A stretch of DNA of 64,000 bases from Adineta steineri (taxonomy: Eukaryota; Rotifera; Eurotatoria; Adinetida; Adinetidae), in NCBI GenBank assembly GCA_905250115.1, contig CAJNOI010000017.1:262685-326684 (forward strand). The letters run 5' to 3'. This document shows positions 1-11,941 of the stretch, in pieces. A program made the translations under genes and the position numbers. The first letter of the stretch is position 1, and each line of letters starts with the position of its first letter. Below the pieces are notes generated by a model. It worked only from the letters and a program-made list of their open reading frames with translations, was not told where the DNA came from and searched no databases.

Positions 1-88
1 ATCTACAATATCTTTATTTTCGATCATCTGACAATATTTTTATTTTGGAATTCTAATAATAACACCAAAGAAATGTGATTCTAAGGTA

Positions 89-848
89 TCATAAAAAGAA
101 TAAATCCAATTGTAATGCAACAAAGAATTGATTAAGTTTACTATTTGAAACATCTTCATCGGAATGAAATAATGAAAGAAAATATATATATATTATATCT
201 ACTCCCATAATTCATTAATGCATAAAATCACACATACCAATCATAACAAGATTCATTAAGTATTTTTCCATGTCCAAGTGTTTGATATTTAATTGAACGT
301 ATACCATATTCATTTCCATTATTTGTTTGTTCAATATCGGATAATATACTTGTTGTTGTTCTTGTTGGACTTAAACGATCATATTGTAATTGTACACGTT
401 GTTTCCAATGACTATAATCCATTGGACAGAGATTTGTAAGACCATTATAGATAATAGAACGATTTATTTGTCGACCAAACAAACCATTTTTATATTCAAG
501 TTGAAATAAACCAGGACAATGATCACATAATAATCTTAATATTCTATCAAGCATACGTATTGTCCATGCATAACCATCATCGGCTAATTTTCGACATGAT
601 ATATGACATTGAACTGAAAGTTCGTCAACATTCCATGGTATATATAAATAATAATGTTCATCTGATGTTGTTAAAGAAAATTCTAATGCATACTTAGAAT
701 CATCATCTTGTATATGTAGAATTATTGAATTTGGCAACCAATAATGACGAAGAGCAATAAGACGAACCTGTTCAAGTGCACCATAAGTTAATAGATGATT
801 ATGAGATTTGTTTAAGACACAAAAATGCATATCGTCAATATCAGACAT
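89..848 (-). CDS. Unrecognised small protein (about 220 aa), two-exon model
   Basis: I do not recognise this protein. The main exon runs 848 to 238 and opens with ATG directly after a tttcag acceptor (849-850), so the start codon touches a splice acceptor, as in a trans-spliced gene or after a 5'UTR intron. It encodes a mixed soluble protein with several His and Cys residues and no signal peptide or membrane segment. The exon ends at a gtatgtg donor (237). My best continuation is a short terminal exon, 140 to 89, which completes codon 204 in phase and stops at TGA. Other acceptors in this stretch would create an immediate stop. The main exon is well supported by its long open frame. The terminal exon is a guess, and the gene could instead continue past the window edge. 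Confidence 0.5.
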
Positions 849-1220
849 CTGAAATAAGAAAAACAAAAAATGGAAGTTTTACAAAATCAGAAGAATAATA
901 TCAGATATGGAACTCAACACATACATGTCCATTTACTGAGTAATATATGGGGTTAGTTGAAAACGTTAATTTCATTACTTTTTGTCTAACCATTAAAACA
1001 AAAAGAATTTCTTAGAAACAATCGAATCATCTATTTTCAAACATACAAAAAAAAACATCAGATCAATCGCGTATATAAGAATAAAACAAAAGAACAAATG
1101 AGTGTGACATGCATTTGTAAACAAATATACAAAAAAATTTTGCTTCTTTCTTTGATACATTAATAATTTCATTGACTAGAACAAAAGAAAGAAATATAAT
1201 ATATATATGTATATATCTCA
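849..1220. other. Short AT-rich spacer, no gene seen
   Basis: This spacer separates the unrecognised gene from the 3' end of MOB1. It is AT-rich with homopolymer runs. I see no open frame, RNA gene or repeat worth naming. Confidence 0.6.
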
Positions 1221-2037
1221 CTAATGATCTTTTGTTGTTAATCGATCAATTAATTCTTGTAATGGTGCTAATTCTTTTTTTTCAACTAAGGAAAATTCTT
1301 GTATAAAATAAACAAAATGTTTAAAGGATGTATTTAAATGTGCTTCTTCTTTAAGCATAACAACTTCTTTAAAATGTTGATGATATATATGTGCATAAAC
1401 ACGAAATAAACGTTTTAAAATTGTTTTTGATATTGAAAGAAAATTTTTTGGAAATGGTACACCTATTTTTGATGGAAATATCATTTCATCATCAAGTTGA
1501 TCTTGTACCCATGACATTAAATAATCCGTATAACGTGGTGCTGAACATTTTATAGGTTTTTTTATTGTTTGACCATCGGCCCAATGATATTCATATTTAG
1601 GTCCAGCCGTCATTAATACACATGTTATTTCCGTACAAAATTCTGTTATAGTACCATAAAGCATATTGATTTGATTGAAAAAATCCACAACTAAAAATAA
1701 AATTAGATAAATAAAAACAAAATTGTATTTAGAAATTTTGCTTACTATTAACAGCAATCCATTCATTAAGATCTTCTCCTTCGGGTAATTGTACAGCTAA
1801 GCGTAGATTTCCACTTCCTAAGGTATTTTGTGCATGTCTCATTAAATCATGTTGTTTTGTACCTAAATAAAACAAAAAAATATAGAAAGTTTTTGTTCGA
1901 AACCGAAAAACTACATACCTTCAGGTATATTTCGATGAGGTTTAAATGTACGTTGATGTTGTCGACTAAAGATACAACAAAAAAATATATGTTTTCTTTT
2001 ATAATTTAAATGTAAAAACATACAATAAAAAATTCAT
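1221..2037 (-). CDS. MOB1: MOB1-type kinase activator (Hippo/NDR pathway)
   Basis: MOB1 binds and activates NDR/LATS kinases in Hippo growth control and mitotic exit. Four exons (2037-2024, 1965-1919, 1862-1746, 1690-1221) join in phase to 215 residues, against 216 for human MOB1A. The tiny first exon gives MNFLF, matching the MSFLFG start of animal MOB1. The core is very close to vertebrate MOB1 (VDFFNQINMLYGTITEFC, ADGQTIKKPIKCSAP, QDQLDDE, FPKNF, RVYAHIYHQHF, HLNTSFKHF). The Zn ligands are present as C-x4-C (EFCTEITC) and H-x4-H (HIYHQH). It is cytosolic, with no signal peptide. All introns are short GT-AG introns. Identity is certain at family level; MOB1A versus MOB1B does not apply here. 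Confidence 0.97.
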
Positions 2038-2750
2038 TTTATATTCTCCTCATTGGAGATTGATAAATAAGAATACCATTTCATTACATTGATTTTGATG
2101 AGAATAAATGCAATTGTTTAGATATAAATAATAACAAATTCTTCTTTTTTTATGATGCCATCTATTTATTCATTTTTCAATCCTTATTTTACCATCTATG
2201 TTTACTTCATCGAACCTCTATTTTTCTTTTATAAATGTTTCTCTTTTATATTAATAGTGACATCTATTCAAGAATAGAGGAGAATATAGTTCTATCTAAG
2301 CAATAGAAAAAAGATCTTATATATCATCATTTAAAATTCTTAATCTATAAAATTTATTTAAGTCATTATTTAAATAACATATATTTTTCATTGCCTAGAT
2401 TTTATATGATTGTTTCGAGTTCAGTATTTTCACGAAAAAAATCGATATACGATATATTATTTCTTGTAGACGTATCATCCATACAATTATAAGACTGTCG
2501 TGAATATGATCCACATAGTTATGAATTATTCTAGCAAAAAAAGGCATAAGCAACATTTTTAAAAGGTTTCAAAATTCAAACAGTAGTAATTTTTTTCATA
2601 ATGTAGCGCAGATAACAAAAAAGCAAGTTTTTGTTTGCACAACGATTTGTATATATATTTTTTAATGAAAAAAGGAAAAATGTCGTTTTTTTCTATTAAA
2701 GAATTGTGACATTATTTTTACTCTATGATGATGCAAGTATTTATTTTGTA
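2038..2750. other. AT-rich intergenic sequence upstream of MOB1
   Basis: AT-rich sequence upstream of the MOB1 start, presumably containing its promoter. No open reading frame or RNA gene is supported, and no defined promoter element stands out. Confidence 0.5.
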
Positions 2751-2759
2751 TCGATGGTG

Positions 2760-3360
2760 AAATAGCGGGGTTTTTTTTCTTACCCTTGAATGTTTTTCTT
2801 CATTGCACCACTTAGCGATACGTGTAAAGGGGCGGTATTGTGTGTTGGTGATGCAATTCTGTCGATGAGTATATATACGCATTGCTTTCTTTCATTTTTT
2901 TATCATATACTCGAATAGACACGAACGTTCCTAGTAGCGTTCGCTTTTGAGTGATCACTTACCGCTTACTTCGAAACCTTGACTCGATATTTCATTCACT
3001 AAGTAAGCGCGGTGGCTCCATGCGACTCGATGGTCTTTTAAGATTTGTCTTGGATCGTTGGTAGTACACCGCTTCTTTATTTTCTTCTACGATGTTATTT
3101 TTAAATTTCTTTTTTTTCTTTCTACCGGGTTGACAGGCCCACTTCGCTTACCATCTTGTCTCCAGTTAGCGGCTACGCATTCGGCTCTTTTAGAGACGCT
3201 GCACACAGTAACATGTGTGTTTTGTAGTGGAGATAGGAATACGGTATGAAGTGGATACCTGCCGATCCACTGTTGTGATTTGAACGAGCATGTTCTGTTT
3301 GTATAATATTAATTCAGACATGAAACTCGTTCCACTTCATTGGATCGGTAGGGTAAAACA
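2760..3360. other. GC-richer island with TATA-like box and hairpins, function unknown
   Basis: Base composition shifts here from very AT-rich to mixed, with many CG dinucleotides. A TATA-like gtatatatacg lies near 2870. A short hairpin follows at about 2921-2946 (CGAACG, 10-nt loop, CGTTCG). A larger nested hairpin lies at 3258-3352. The only open frame (3058-3249, +) is short and low-complexity in its first half, and I do not believe it is coding. Candidates are a non-coding RNA gene, a 5' regulatory island, or a decayed mobile element. Internal T runs argue against a simple Pol III transcript. No tRNA, snRNA or SL-RNA signature was recognised. Confidence 0.35.
3258..3352. repeat. Imperfect long hairpin (nested inverted repeat)
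   Basis: CCTGCCGATCCA at 3258-3269 pairs with TGGATCGGTAGG at 3341-3352 (one G-T). Inside, AACGAG (3283-3288) pairs with CTCGTT (3326-3331), and CATGT/TCTG pairs with CAGA/CATG, closing on an AT-rich loop. A competing pairing exists: GAAGTGG at 3248-3254 with CCACTTC at 3332-3338. It could be an RNA structure or a foldback element remnant. Confidence 0.5.
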
Positions 3361-3426
3361 ACAATTTCAAACTTCAAAAACTTTATTTATACATGAAAAA
3401 AAGAACAAGAGGTAAACTAATTCATC

Positions 3427-4932
3427 TTAAAATGTATTTTGTCGTCGAATACGTATTGTTACTTCTTTCATTGAATGATACAATGCATATGTATTCCAAT
3501 GTAAACCATTTCGTGCTGTATTTTGAAGTGCAAGTGGTGATCGAACATAAATCCCATTAAGATGTGATTGAAAACAATTAGTAAACCACCATGCACCATG
3601 ATAAATTAAAGCACAATTATCATAAAATAAATTATCATAATCATGATCATATGTAGAAAATGATGCTCCATTTGCATTATCCCATAAGGATGAAAGAGAA
3701 TCTCCAGCTGTTGATATATTTGAATGAAATTGAGATATCTTTAATTTATAATTTTCTTGTTCATTATCTATAGCAAATTCACCATATTGCGCAATATGAA
3801 TTGAAGCATCCCATGGTTTTAAATCAATTCGAAGTCTAAAATAGATTCAATTTTCAAATTCTTGCACATGTAACCGACACTTTTTCATTGAATCAGACTG
3901 ATATGACATAAAAATAAGCATGAAAGTTCTCAAAAACAATATGATTTTCATCTTCAAACTTTACTAATATTTCATTACTTTCTGTTTAACAATTAGTTAA
4001 TGTCAAATTTATGAAGCATGAAACGGTCTGTTAAAAATTTTCTCAATGAAAACTTACATATATTTGTCTTGTTTTGTTAATTGATGAATTTTTTCATTTC
4101 CTAACCAAAATTCTGTTTCTAAATCACCAAAACCATTTTTATAATCATTCCATCCACGATAAAAATCAACTGTACCATTCATTCGACGTTGAATAATTGT
4201 CCATCCTATTTATGACATATAAAAATTCTACATATTCATATTTCAATTTTACCTGTATTATTTTCAAATATACATTTAACATTAAATGATTCAGATGAAA
4301 AACGTGGTTTTATACGAAAAATTCCTTCCGTAATAGACGATGTTTGTTGACGAAAAACATCATCGCAATCTAAAACAGCAAAATGAAATTCAATTGATTT
4401 AAATTCGAAACAATTTACCTATGGGTATATCATCATTTTGTAAATTTCTTTTCGTTGAAATTAATCTTCTCGCATGTTGAATAGGTTTTTGTTTTAATTC
4501 ATTTAATAAAACATTCAAAATATTGGTTAAATTTTGTATTTTATATTCCATAAATGATATATTCGATGCAAATGAATGTTGTTTTTTAAACATACCTTCA
4601 ACTAAATCATTTAATGTTTTATTCGTATTTAAAATTGATAATGATGAATTTTTCATATGAACTAATTCTTTTTCTAAGTGGTATAATTTTGATGTTTGAC
4701 TATTATAATAGCTAACCATTTCATCAAGTACAACATCCGTTATTTCACCTTTTATACTTGTCATATAATTTAACATTGTTTTTCGTACTTCTTCTTGAAC
4801 AAATTCACGACGACGAAAACGTCCACGCACTTTATTATGCGTATTTATAGGAACAGGAGGATCTATGGATGATATAGAATCCACCATAAAAATCATAAAA
4901 GAAGCTAATATGGCAAATTGAAGTGTATACAT
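3427..4932 (-). CDS. Secreted fibrinogen-related protein (coiled coil + fibrinogen C-terminal domain)
   Basis: Four exons (4932-4419, 4369-4253, 4205-4058, 3835-3427) join in phase to 395 residues. The N-terminus is a hydrophobic signal peptide. A basic stretch (RGRFRRR) follows, then a long heptad-rich coiled coil (about residues 50-150) suited to oligomerisation, with several N-x-S/T sites. The last 220 residues are a fibrinogen C-terminal domain. Diagnostic motifs are [12 protein letters not shown], the Ca-site region [20 protein letters not shown] and HLNGIY. The layout is that of ficolin/angiopoietin-like proteins, which bind carbohydrates or acetyl groups, often in innate defence. The ligand cannot be read from sequence. 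The ATG lies 2 nt after a strong ttttttag acceptor. Family assignment is firm. Confidence 0.93.
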
Positions 4933-4934
4933 AT

Positions 4935-6812
4935 CTAAAAAAGAAAATCATATAGGGTGTATTTTCTTATACTAATTTGATCTATCGATAGATCTGTTCA
5001 ATACGGACATTGCTAGAACTTCCTTTGTCTTACTAATACTTACTTAGAGTCGAAAGAGAAGGGTACTGGTGATATGTTTGCATATCATCACTCTTTAAGT
5101 ACGTGAATATTAAAGAAAAAGATAGATATGTATATGTATTTTTATCTATAATAACCAGACTGTATATTCACGATTGAATATGTATACTTGATATGCACTT
5201 CCTGCTATATGTTGAATTATCGAATAGAATACTTAAGTTATTCATCGGCATAGAAAGAAAGAAAGTAGCATGTTCATTCAAATTGGCATCTCTCATCTTC
5301 GACTGGAAAAAAAATGATATGATTATATGAAAGAAGATAACGTATTTCTTCATTAACGAACTTTCTCTCTGTTCATTAGACATGTCTTCATTCTTTACAA
5401 AGATATATATTGTTCTATCATTTATTGTTTTTCTTTTCGCGAGAGAGATGAAAAAGCTGTTCTATAAACAAATACAGGAAGTTAACTGTTTTTTTGTCAA
5501 AAGCTCATATCATCAGACAAATGATTGTTCTTTTTTCAGAAAAGTTATTTTGTCTTAATAATACAAATTATATACTAATCAGTTCATTAGTAAAAGGACA
5601 TGTTCGATTGTGTCTATCTTTTGATAATCACGAACATCTGTGAAATAAGATGATTTATTTTTTCTTCTCGAAAGTGAAAAAATACATGTTTAAGAAAGTG
5701 AAGGTCAAATGATAAGAGTTGAGCTTTATGTTTTTTTTTTGAAATGACATTCAACTATTCAATGAAAAAATAGTCGAAGAATTTTATAGTTATAAACAAA
5801 ATAATCCAATCAAGTAATTCTATATTATACAGTAAGCAATAGAATAAGAATTTATTGTTATGATTTCACAATGCCGCAAGTGATTGTATGTTATTATTTC
5901 AAGGTTACTGATTGAGATATTAAATGAGGTTAATGGAATACACATGTTTTTCATCGTATATGAACAAATCGATAATAAGCATATGTTTTCTTAAAAAGAA
6001 ATGAATGCAGTTAAGCACCAACCACCCATGGAGAATGTAAGATTATAAATGTCGATTGAAATTGAATGTAAACAATCACTTCATGCTTCTTTTTTCCGAA
6101 CAATATATTTACATAGTATAAATTCGCAACCATTAAGATAAACATCTCACACAGTATCTCACTTAAAAAGAAAATACAAGATCTTCATTCATTTCGACAA
6201 AGTGCAACAAATATTAATCATCTTGAAGGTGAGGATGTGGTTGTGAGTGACGGTAAGTGGTTGATATATCAATCACATCCACATATTCAAGATAACAAAA
6301 TGATATGAATAGTAATGATAGTATTTGCAATTATAATGATGTTCTGCATATCTCTGCTAATATTGTTATGTAACATTTATCTCTAAAGTTATCATATTGT
6401 AATGTAATCATCTGTTCAATGATTGTGAAACTTGTTTCTAAACTATTATTATTACGTACTAACTAGCTGTTCAACATTCATGACTACAAAAAAAAAATAA
6501 TCAAACTAAATATTTATCAATAGAAATATTTCTGATTCCCTTCTTCATGTAGAACTTAACAAAGATTAGAAAGATAAATAAAATATTGATAGGTACTGAT
6601 CCATACTTCGTGAGTAGCTGGAATTTACATGTTTTTCAATAATTAGAATCCATTATTATGTATTTAAATCTGTAACGAAATCATATTTTTAGCGATGAGA
6701 AATCGAACACGATTCGAGCATGAAGTAAATTGAATTATATAGTTTTTATCTGATAATAAAATAAGATCGTCTGTTTTTATTATATTTATTTTTTTAAATT
6801 ATGGAAAGAGTA
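4935..6812. other. AT-rich intergenic region with one foldback repeat
   Basis: About 1.9 kb between the fibrinogen gene and the 3' end of AOAH. The only structure I can support is the foldback at 6219-6292. Small open frames here look random and have no splice context. Confidence 0.5.
6219..6292. repeat. Foldback repeat with G-rich telomere-like arm
   Basis: The left arm starts catcttgaaggtgaggatgt and continues as TGTGG/GTGAG-type sequence. The right arm (caatcacatccacatattca, then agat) is its imperfect inverse. The same ATCTTGAAGGTG end plus GTG-rich body recurs at 41351-41446 and, partly, near 46602-46640, which points to a dispersed family. Confidence 0.5.
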
Positions 6813-8664
6813 TTAATATCCACCTTGATCTTTAAAGACACGTTCAATGTCAGCATTATGAGGATTAAGTGTTGGTAACCAATGTGGTTTTTCTTTTTGA
6901 AACCATGCCCAAAGAATATCCGAGACTATTGCATGTCCATATTGATTAATATGAAAACCATCAATACTTTCAATTAATTGCCATGGTTGACCACCTTGAG
7001 CTTCCCATTCTTGAATAGCTTGATCAAATGGAAAATCAAGATAATCAACATCGAAATGCTTAGATTCATAAGAAAATGTAGCATTTCGTACTGCTGCAGA
7101 TAATTCTACTGCTCGATCAGTAGTCAATGCACGAAGTGTATAATTTGATGTCAACCATCCATTACATGGTGAAATTTGTAAACATGATAAATAATCATAC
7201 ATTTGAGGATAAGTAATTGGTGGACCAATGCGACCAAATGGATGTAAACGATCATGTAAAAGATCATATAACATACTACCATTACCTAAACCAGTAGTTA
7301 CTACATGACTACCGCTAGGTAATACTGTATCAAGATAAGTAAGTGTAGTTATAACATTTTTATGCATTTGTTCTACTGTTGTCATATGATCAATAGTATC
7401 TGGATGACCATTACAAACATCATTGCCAACTAATGAATAAATAACAAGAAGTGGTACATCATTTTTTTGATGACGTGATAAAGTTTTCATAATATTAGTC
7501 ATACTACTACTACGAGCACCATTGACAGCAATATTTTGATAATCTCGATGATTACAATGATCAAGATCAAATAGACGAGCATAAAGTGATCGTGTTGGAC
7601 CTATGTAAATATCGATATATATTTGTGTTAAAAATAGAATATAGAAAATCTTACTTACCGATAATATTAGGCCAGCTAACATTAACATGACCCGTACTTG
7701 CTGATAGTTGAGGCCAATCAAGTTCATTTTCAAGAATGAATCCTAAATGTTCGAATGCTTCAGGTGAAAATTGACTTGCATCTAACCATTGTTCCGGAAT
7801 ATGAAAATGAGCAGATAAAGAATCGCCTAATACGGCTATACCCATACGTTGTGTTTCATTACAAAACTCGTCTTCCCATGGTCTTCCTGTTGCTGAATTC
7901 ATACCAAATATTCCATTACAATTATGATCAATCATACTATCACTTTGAATAGTATGAGCACCTGGATGAATTTGTGATGATAAATCATTACAATCTTTTC
8001 CTCGCCATGAACTACCACGTAATGTTGTTTCAGTACCAAAATGATCTTGATCAAGATCAAGCATTGGTAAATGATTATTAAAAACATTTTCAATTATTCG
8101 ACAGATTTCTTTAATACCAGGTATTTCACAAATTTTTGATTTCGTTAAAAATAAATTTATTCTTGGATGTCGTTGAAGAAGATTTAAAGCACGTTGTGGC
8201 ACTGAAAGTGATGATTTTGATGGATAAATACGACATTTGCCTTGACCTGCATCATCATGACAAAATTTTAATGCATGACAAATAACATCAGGATTATCTC
8301 CTTTAATAAAACCATCGATTATAAGTGGTCCTAAATGTATATATTATTTAAATCTATTCAATTCAAACAATAAATAAATAGACTTACCTAAAAAATCTAC
8401 TGCAGCTTTACAATAGGTTTTAAATTCACCTGGTAGAAATGTGCAAAGTCGTTCGAGTGCATGAGCAGCAGTATCATTATAAACAATTGTAAGATGATCA
8501 ACAAGACCTAATACAATTGTACATGTCGCACAATCTCCACCACCATTAACACCGGCATTAAAACTACCTAGACGACTATCAACAACTGATATAAAAACAA
8601 TCAATAATAAATAAATCCAATTCATAGCTACGGTCGACATTGAAGATGATTGTGTGAATATCAT
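6813..8664 (-). CDS. AOAH: Acyloxyacyl hydrolase (LPS lipid A deacylase)
   Basis: AOAH removes secondary acyl chains from bacterial lipid A, inactivating LPS; it acts in lysosomes or outside the cell. Three exons (8664-8388, 8330-7659, 7600-6813) join in phase to 578 residues (human enzyme 575). Order: signal sequence (hydrophobic core about 14-28), saposin-B domain with spaced Cys (CATC at 45-48, C74, C85, C110, C116, C125), a linker with an acidic Ca-type loop (DLDQDHFG), and a GDSL lipase domain. The nucleophile block IAVLGDSLSAHFHIP puts Ser at residue 263, the same number as the human catalytic Ser. The C-terminal Asp/His pair lies in DGFHINQYGH. It is apparently intact. The gene suits an animal that eats bacteria. 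The first in-frame ATG was taken; an internal ATG at residue 14 would also leave a good signal peptide. Confidence 0.96.
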
Positions 8665-8939
8665 AGAAATATTTCAAGAAAAAATAATTCATGAGAATTA
8701 ATACAGATGGATTTTATCTTTCGAATTGTTTTTAAAATAGAATCCATATTACAATGCCGGACTCAGAATTAACTGATCTAGTTTACAGACAATCAATTAA
8801 AAAGAAATAGCAATAAGCTATTTGAATATTAATTATCGACGTCTTCAGCAGAAGAAATAAAATATGAGCCTATAAATTGTTCTTTTTTATTATCAATTTT
8901 TTTTCCTATTAATTTTTTAAAAAAAAATGCAAAAATCAG

Positions 8940-10325
8940 TTATTTTTTTATTCTTTCATAAAACAAAATATATGCCATTGAAGCGAATACTTGAAGTTCA
9001 CTACATTCTCTTATAGTATCGTCTGATATGGAAAGCCATTCATTTTTATCTACTTGTCGTCGATAGACAATAAAATGTCCAGCTTCACTAATACCACCTA
9101 AATGTACAAGTACAGAATTAAGTCGATACATAGCATTGGACGGTTTTTTATTTGTTTGACTCGGAGGTATATTAGCAGGTAAAAGACGTGATAAAGAAAT
9201 AAATGGATTCATATCAAGCAGATCAGGAAATGATATATGACATGTATTTTTCATTGGCAAACCTTCATTTGTCCATGTTGTACGAATAATATGTAGACAA
9301 AGAATTTCTGGTAACTGAAAAACGAGAAGAATATACAATTAGAATTTAACAAAAATATAAATAATTTACTCTTGAAAAAGTTGTTATTTTTCTATGTGGT
9401 AAATTTCCTTTTGATTTACATTTACTACAGGTTAAATTCGTTATCATTTCGGATTTAAGATAATTACCAATTAATTCTTGTAATGTAAAATTTCGTTGTT
9501 GTCGAATTCCCAATGTCTATGAATTACAAATATATAATAATTGTATTCTATCATTATATAATCATACCCCTGAATTTGATACTTGTCGTTCGGGAATAAT
9601 TAATGAAAGTGTTTCGAAAAGAGAAACACTTATTGGATTCTTAAAAAAACCGAAATAATTAAAACTGTAAGAAACAATTTTGTGAGTTATATTTACTTTC
9701 TGTTTACATTCCGTACATTGTAATTGTGTTGCTTGTAAGCCTTGAAATGGATGTGGTGTTATTAATGGACTTTCAGTTATCATCATTGATTTTGAATTAT
9801 CTTGTTCATCTGAACAATCAAGACAAGAAGCAAAACCTAAATGTTTTGATTGTATTGATTGTTTATATGTTAAAGAATTAATAAGTGATAAAAGAAATTC
9901 ATGACTATCTTGTTGTTCAAATGGACTTAACCATTTTGGTTGTCGCATATGATCAATTAATGTAGCAACAGTTGAATCTTGTGAATAAGATATTCTTTCA
10001 CCATTTATTGATTGAATAAGATCAAGAAGAATTTTCGCAACGGTATTATTTTGAAGATGTTCATCAATCCATCGAATAAATATCGATGATGAAGCTAAAC
10101 ATTGAACAATAGCATTAGCAAAACAATTATTTCCATAATTGACTAATCCACCAGGATAACCTATTTTGTTTTTTGTATAATATACATTAGTTAAATAAAA
10201 TAAAACAAACCACGTTTTCGTCGATCTTTTGGTTCAGGTCCAAATAGAATATAAACACTTATAGCTGTCAAAATACTAACACTAATTACAATGGGTGATG
10301 AAAAAGACACAGGGAATGATAACAT
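8940..10325 (-). CDS. USP30: USP30-like mitochondrial-outer-membrane deubiquitinase
   Basis: A cysteine protease of the USP family that removes ubiquitin. USP30 is anchored in the mitochondrial outer membrane and opposes PINK1/Parkin mitophagy. Four exons (10325-10211, 10160-9568, 9516-9370, 9314-8940) give 409 residues, shorter than human USP30 (517). An N-terminal transmembrane helix (about residues 9-28) is followed by basic PKDRRKR, the USP30 topology. The Cys box is GLVNYGNNCFANAIVQCL; the QQDSHEF block is intact. Zinc-ribbon Cys pairs are CTEC and CSKC, and the His box is EAGHFIVYRR. The terminal block SDDTIRECS fits the third catalytic position, where USP30 has Ser instead of the usual Asp/Asn. 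The membrane anchor makes USP30 the best fit among USPs. Confidence 0.9.
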
Positions 10326-11941
10326 TATCAATTTATATTGAGAATAGCTCAATAGAGTACAGAAAATACATACTATATATGTTAAACGAACATATTGATT
10401 TAGTTTGGACGTAGAAAATACGTATGAAAATCAATGATTACAGATGTCAGTCTTGACAATGTTAAAAATAATAAAATATGTATTACGTAAATATAAACAA
10501 ATGAAGGACAAAAATTAGATGAATTATATTCGTTCTAATATCTATCGTGATTGAAGTAATTAAATTCATTCTTGTGAATCATGCCAATAGTATTAATATG
10601 TCGTTAAGCTTTTCTCTGTGGAAAGAATTTCAGAAATGAATAGAATTCCAAATCTTGATATAATACATATTTGGAAAATCTTTAAGGAATTTGGTTTTCT
10701 CATTACGATAATAGCAAAATCAAGTATGGTAATCTGTACTATAAATTAATTTTTAATATGTAACAGATGTAGAAAAATAAATTAATATATTTTAATAATG
10801 TATAAATATGTCTTCCTTTTTAATTAAAAAACACAAATCTGATGATATCCTGTCAAATTATCATAAAAAAAACTTGCTTGTCAAAAGAAAACATCAAGTT
10901 GCATGGATTTACTTTAAATATGCGTATTCAAAGAGTGTGTTATTCTCACACAAATGCTTGTCTTAACCCAAGAGATTATTTTATTATTAAAAACCAGATA
11001 CGTGGTAAATTGACAAGCTGTTGCATTTTTTTTATAATTACCCTAAAGTACACATCTGACAAAACATCTTCTTTTTTTTAGTGTTCTATTAACGTCATAA
11101 AAACACATTCTTCTCTTCGGTACAATAAAACACAATTAGAAATCATGAAACCCATTTCGGTTTAAATCAACATTAAATATGCACTTAGCGTACGAAAAAA
11201 AGAATATTTATTATGATTAATATTATAGGAGGCTAAAATCAATAAAGTATTATTTTTATGTTTTAAATTTAACTCATTTCTTTTTTTTTTTATAAATATT
11301 GATCATGTACTTCAATCAATACGATCTATCATGTATGACATTTTTTTTTCTTCTAATGATGAGATACATCATATCTTTCAAACTTGCTTTTTTTTATTAT
11401 TCTGTTCGTCATTTGATGGATACTTTTACCTTTGTACCGAAATAGCGAACGACAGCTTCTGTCGCGTACATCTCGCCTACACAACCTACAGAATAGGAAG
11501 AAAAAAAACGCATGTTTGCCTTTTTTTTTCACATATATTTTTTTTCTATTGAAATTCAGTAATTTACATAGAACTAGAAAAAAACAACGAACGACAATAG
11601 CTGTATATGGTAGTAGTAATCTAACGACTAAGTCCAAATAACGAAACTACCATTGATTTATTCGTAAGTTGATGTTTTTTGTTTTTGTTATGTATTCGAA
11701 ATCTATTACAAAACTTACGAATGAGGAAACAAGGTTGACTATAAAAAACAAGGTATTTATTTATTTTTATCGCTACAACATAACTAGGCCATGTATATAA
11801 GGTGATAATCAAATAAACAAAAACTGTTATGATGTCAATTTTATTGAGAAATTAAATTATAAGAAGTTTTATAGTTGATGATATTTTTGTTTTTATTAAA
11901 ATTTAATTATTATAGACAGTAATAACGGCACGTGTATATTG
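10326..11941. other. AT-rich intergenic region with long T tracts
   Basis: The spacer between USP30 (-) and the first nuclear receptor (+), so it holds two divergent upstream regions. Long poly-T/poly-A tracts dominate. The small open frames on both strands at 11331-11640 mirror each other and are low-complexity, so I treat them as chance. Confidence 0.5.

Noticed and set aside
2890-3030. Spliced-leader RNA or U-snRNA gene
   Set aside because: No match to the bdelloid leader as I know it, no Sm site in the right place, and no snRNA core motif seen.
3058-3249. Open frame in the GC-richer island
   Set aside because: Short, half low-complexity, no splice context and no recognisable domain; composition rather than coding explains it.
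10842-11640. Several overlapping open frames on both strands
   Set aside because: They mirror each other, are Phe/Lys/Ser-rich from homopolymer DNA, and lack splice sites or homology.
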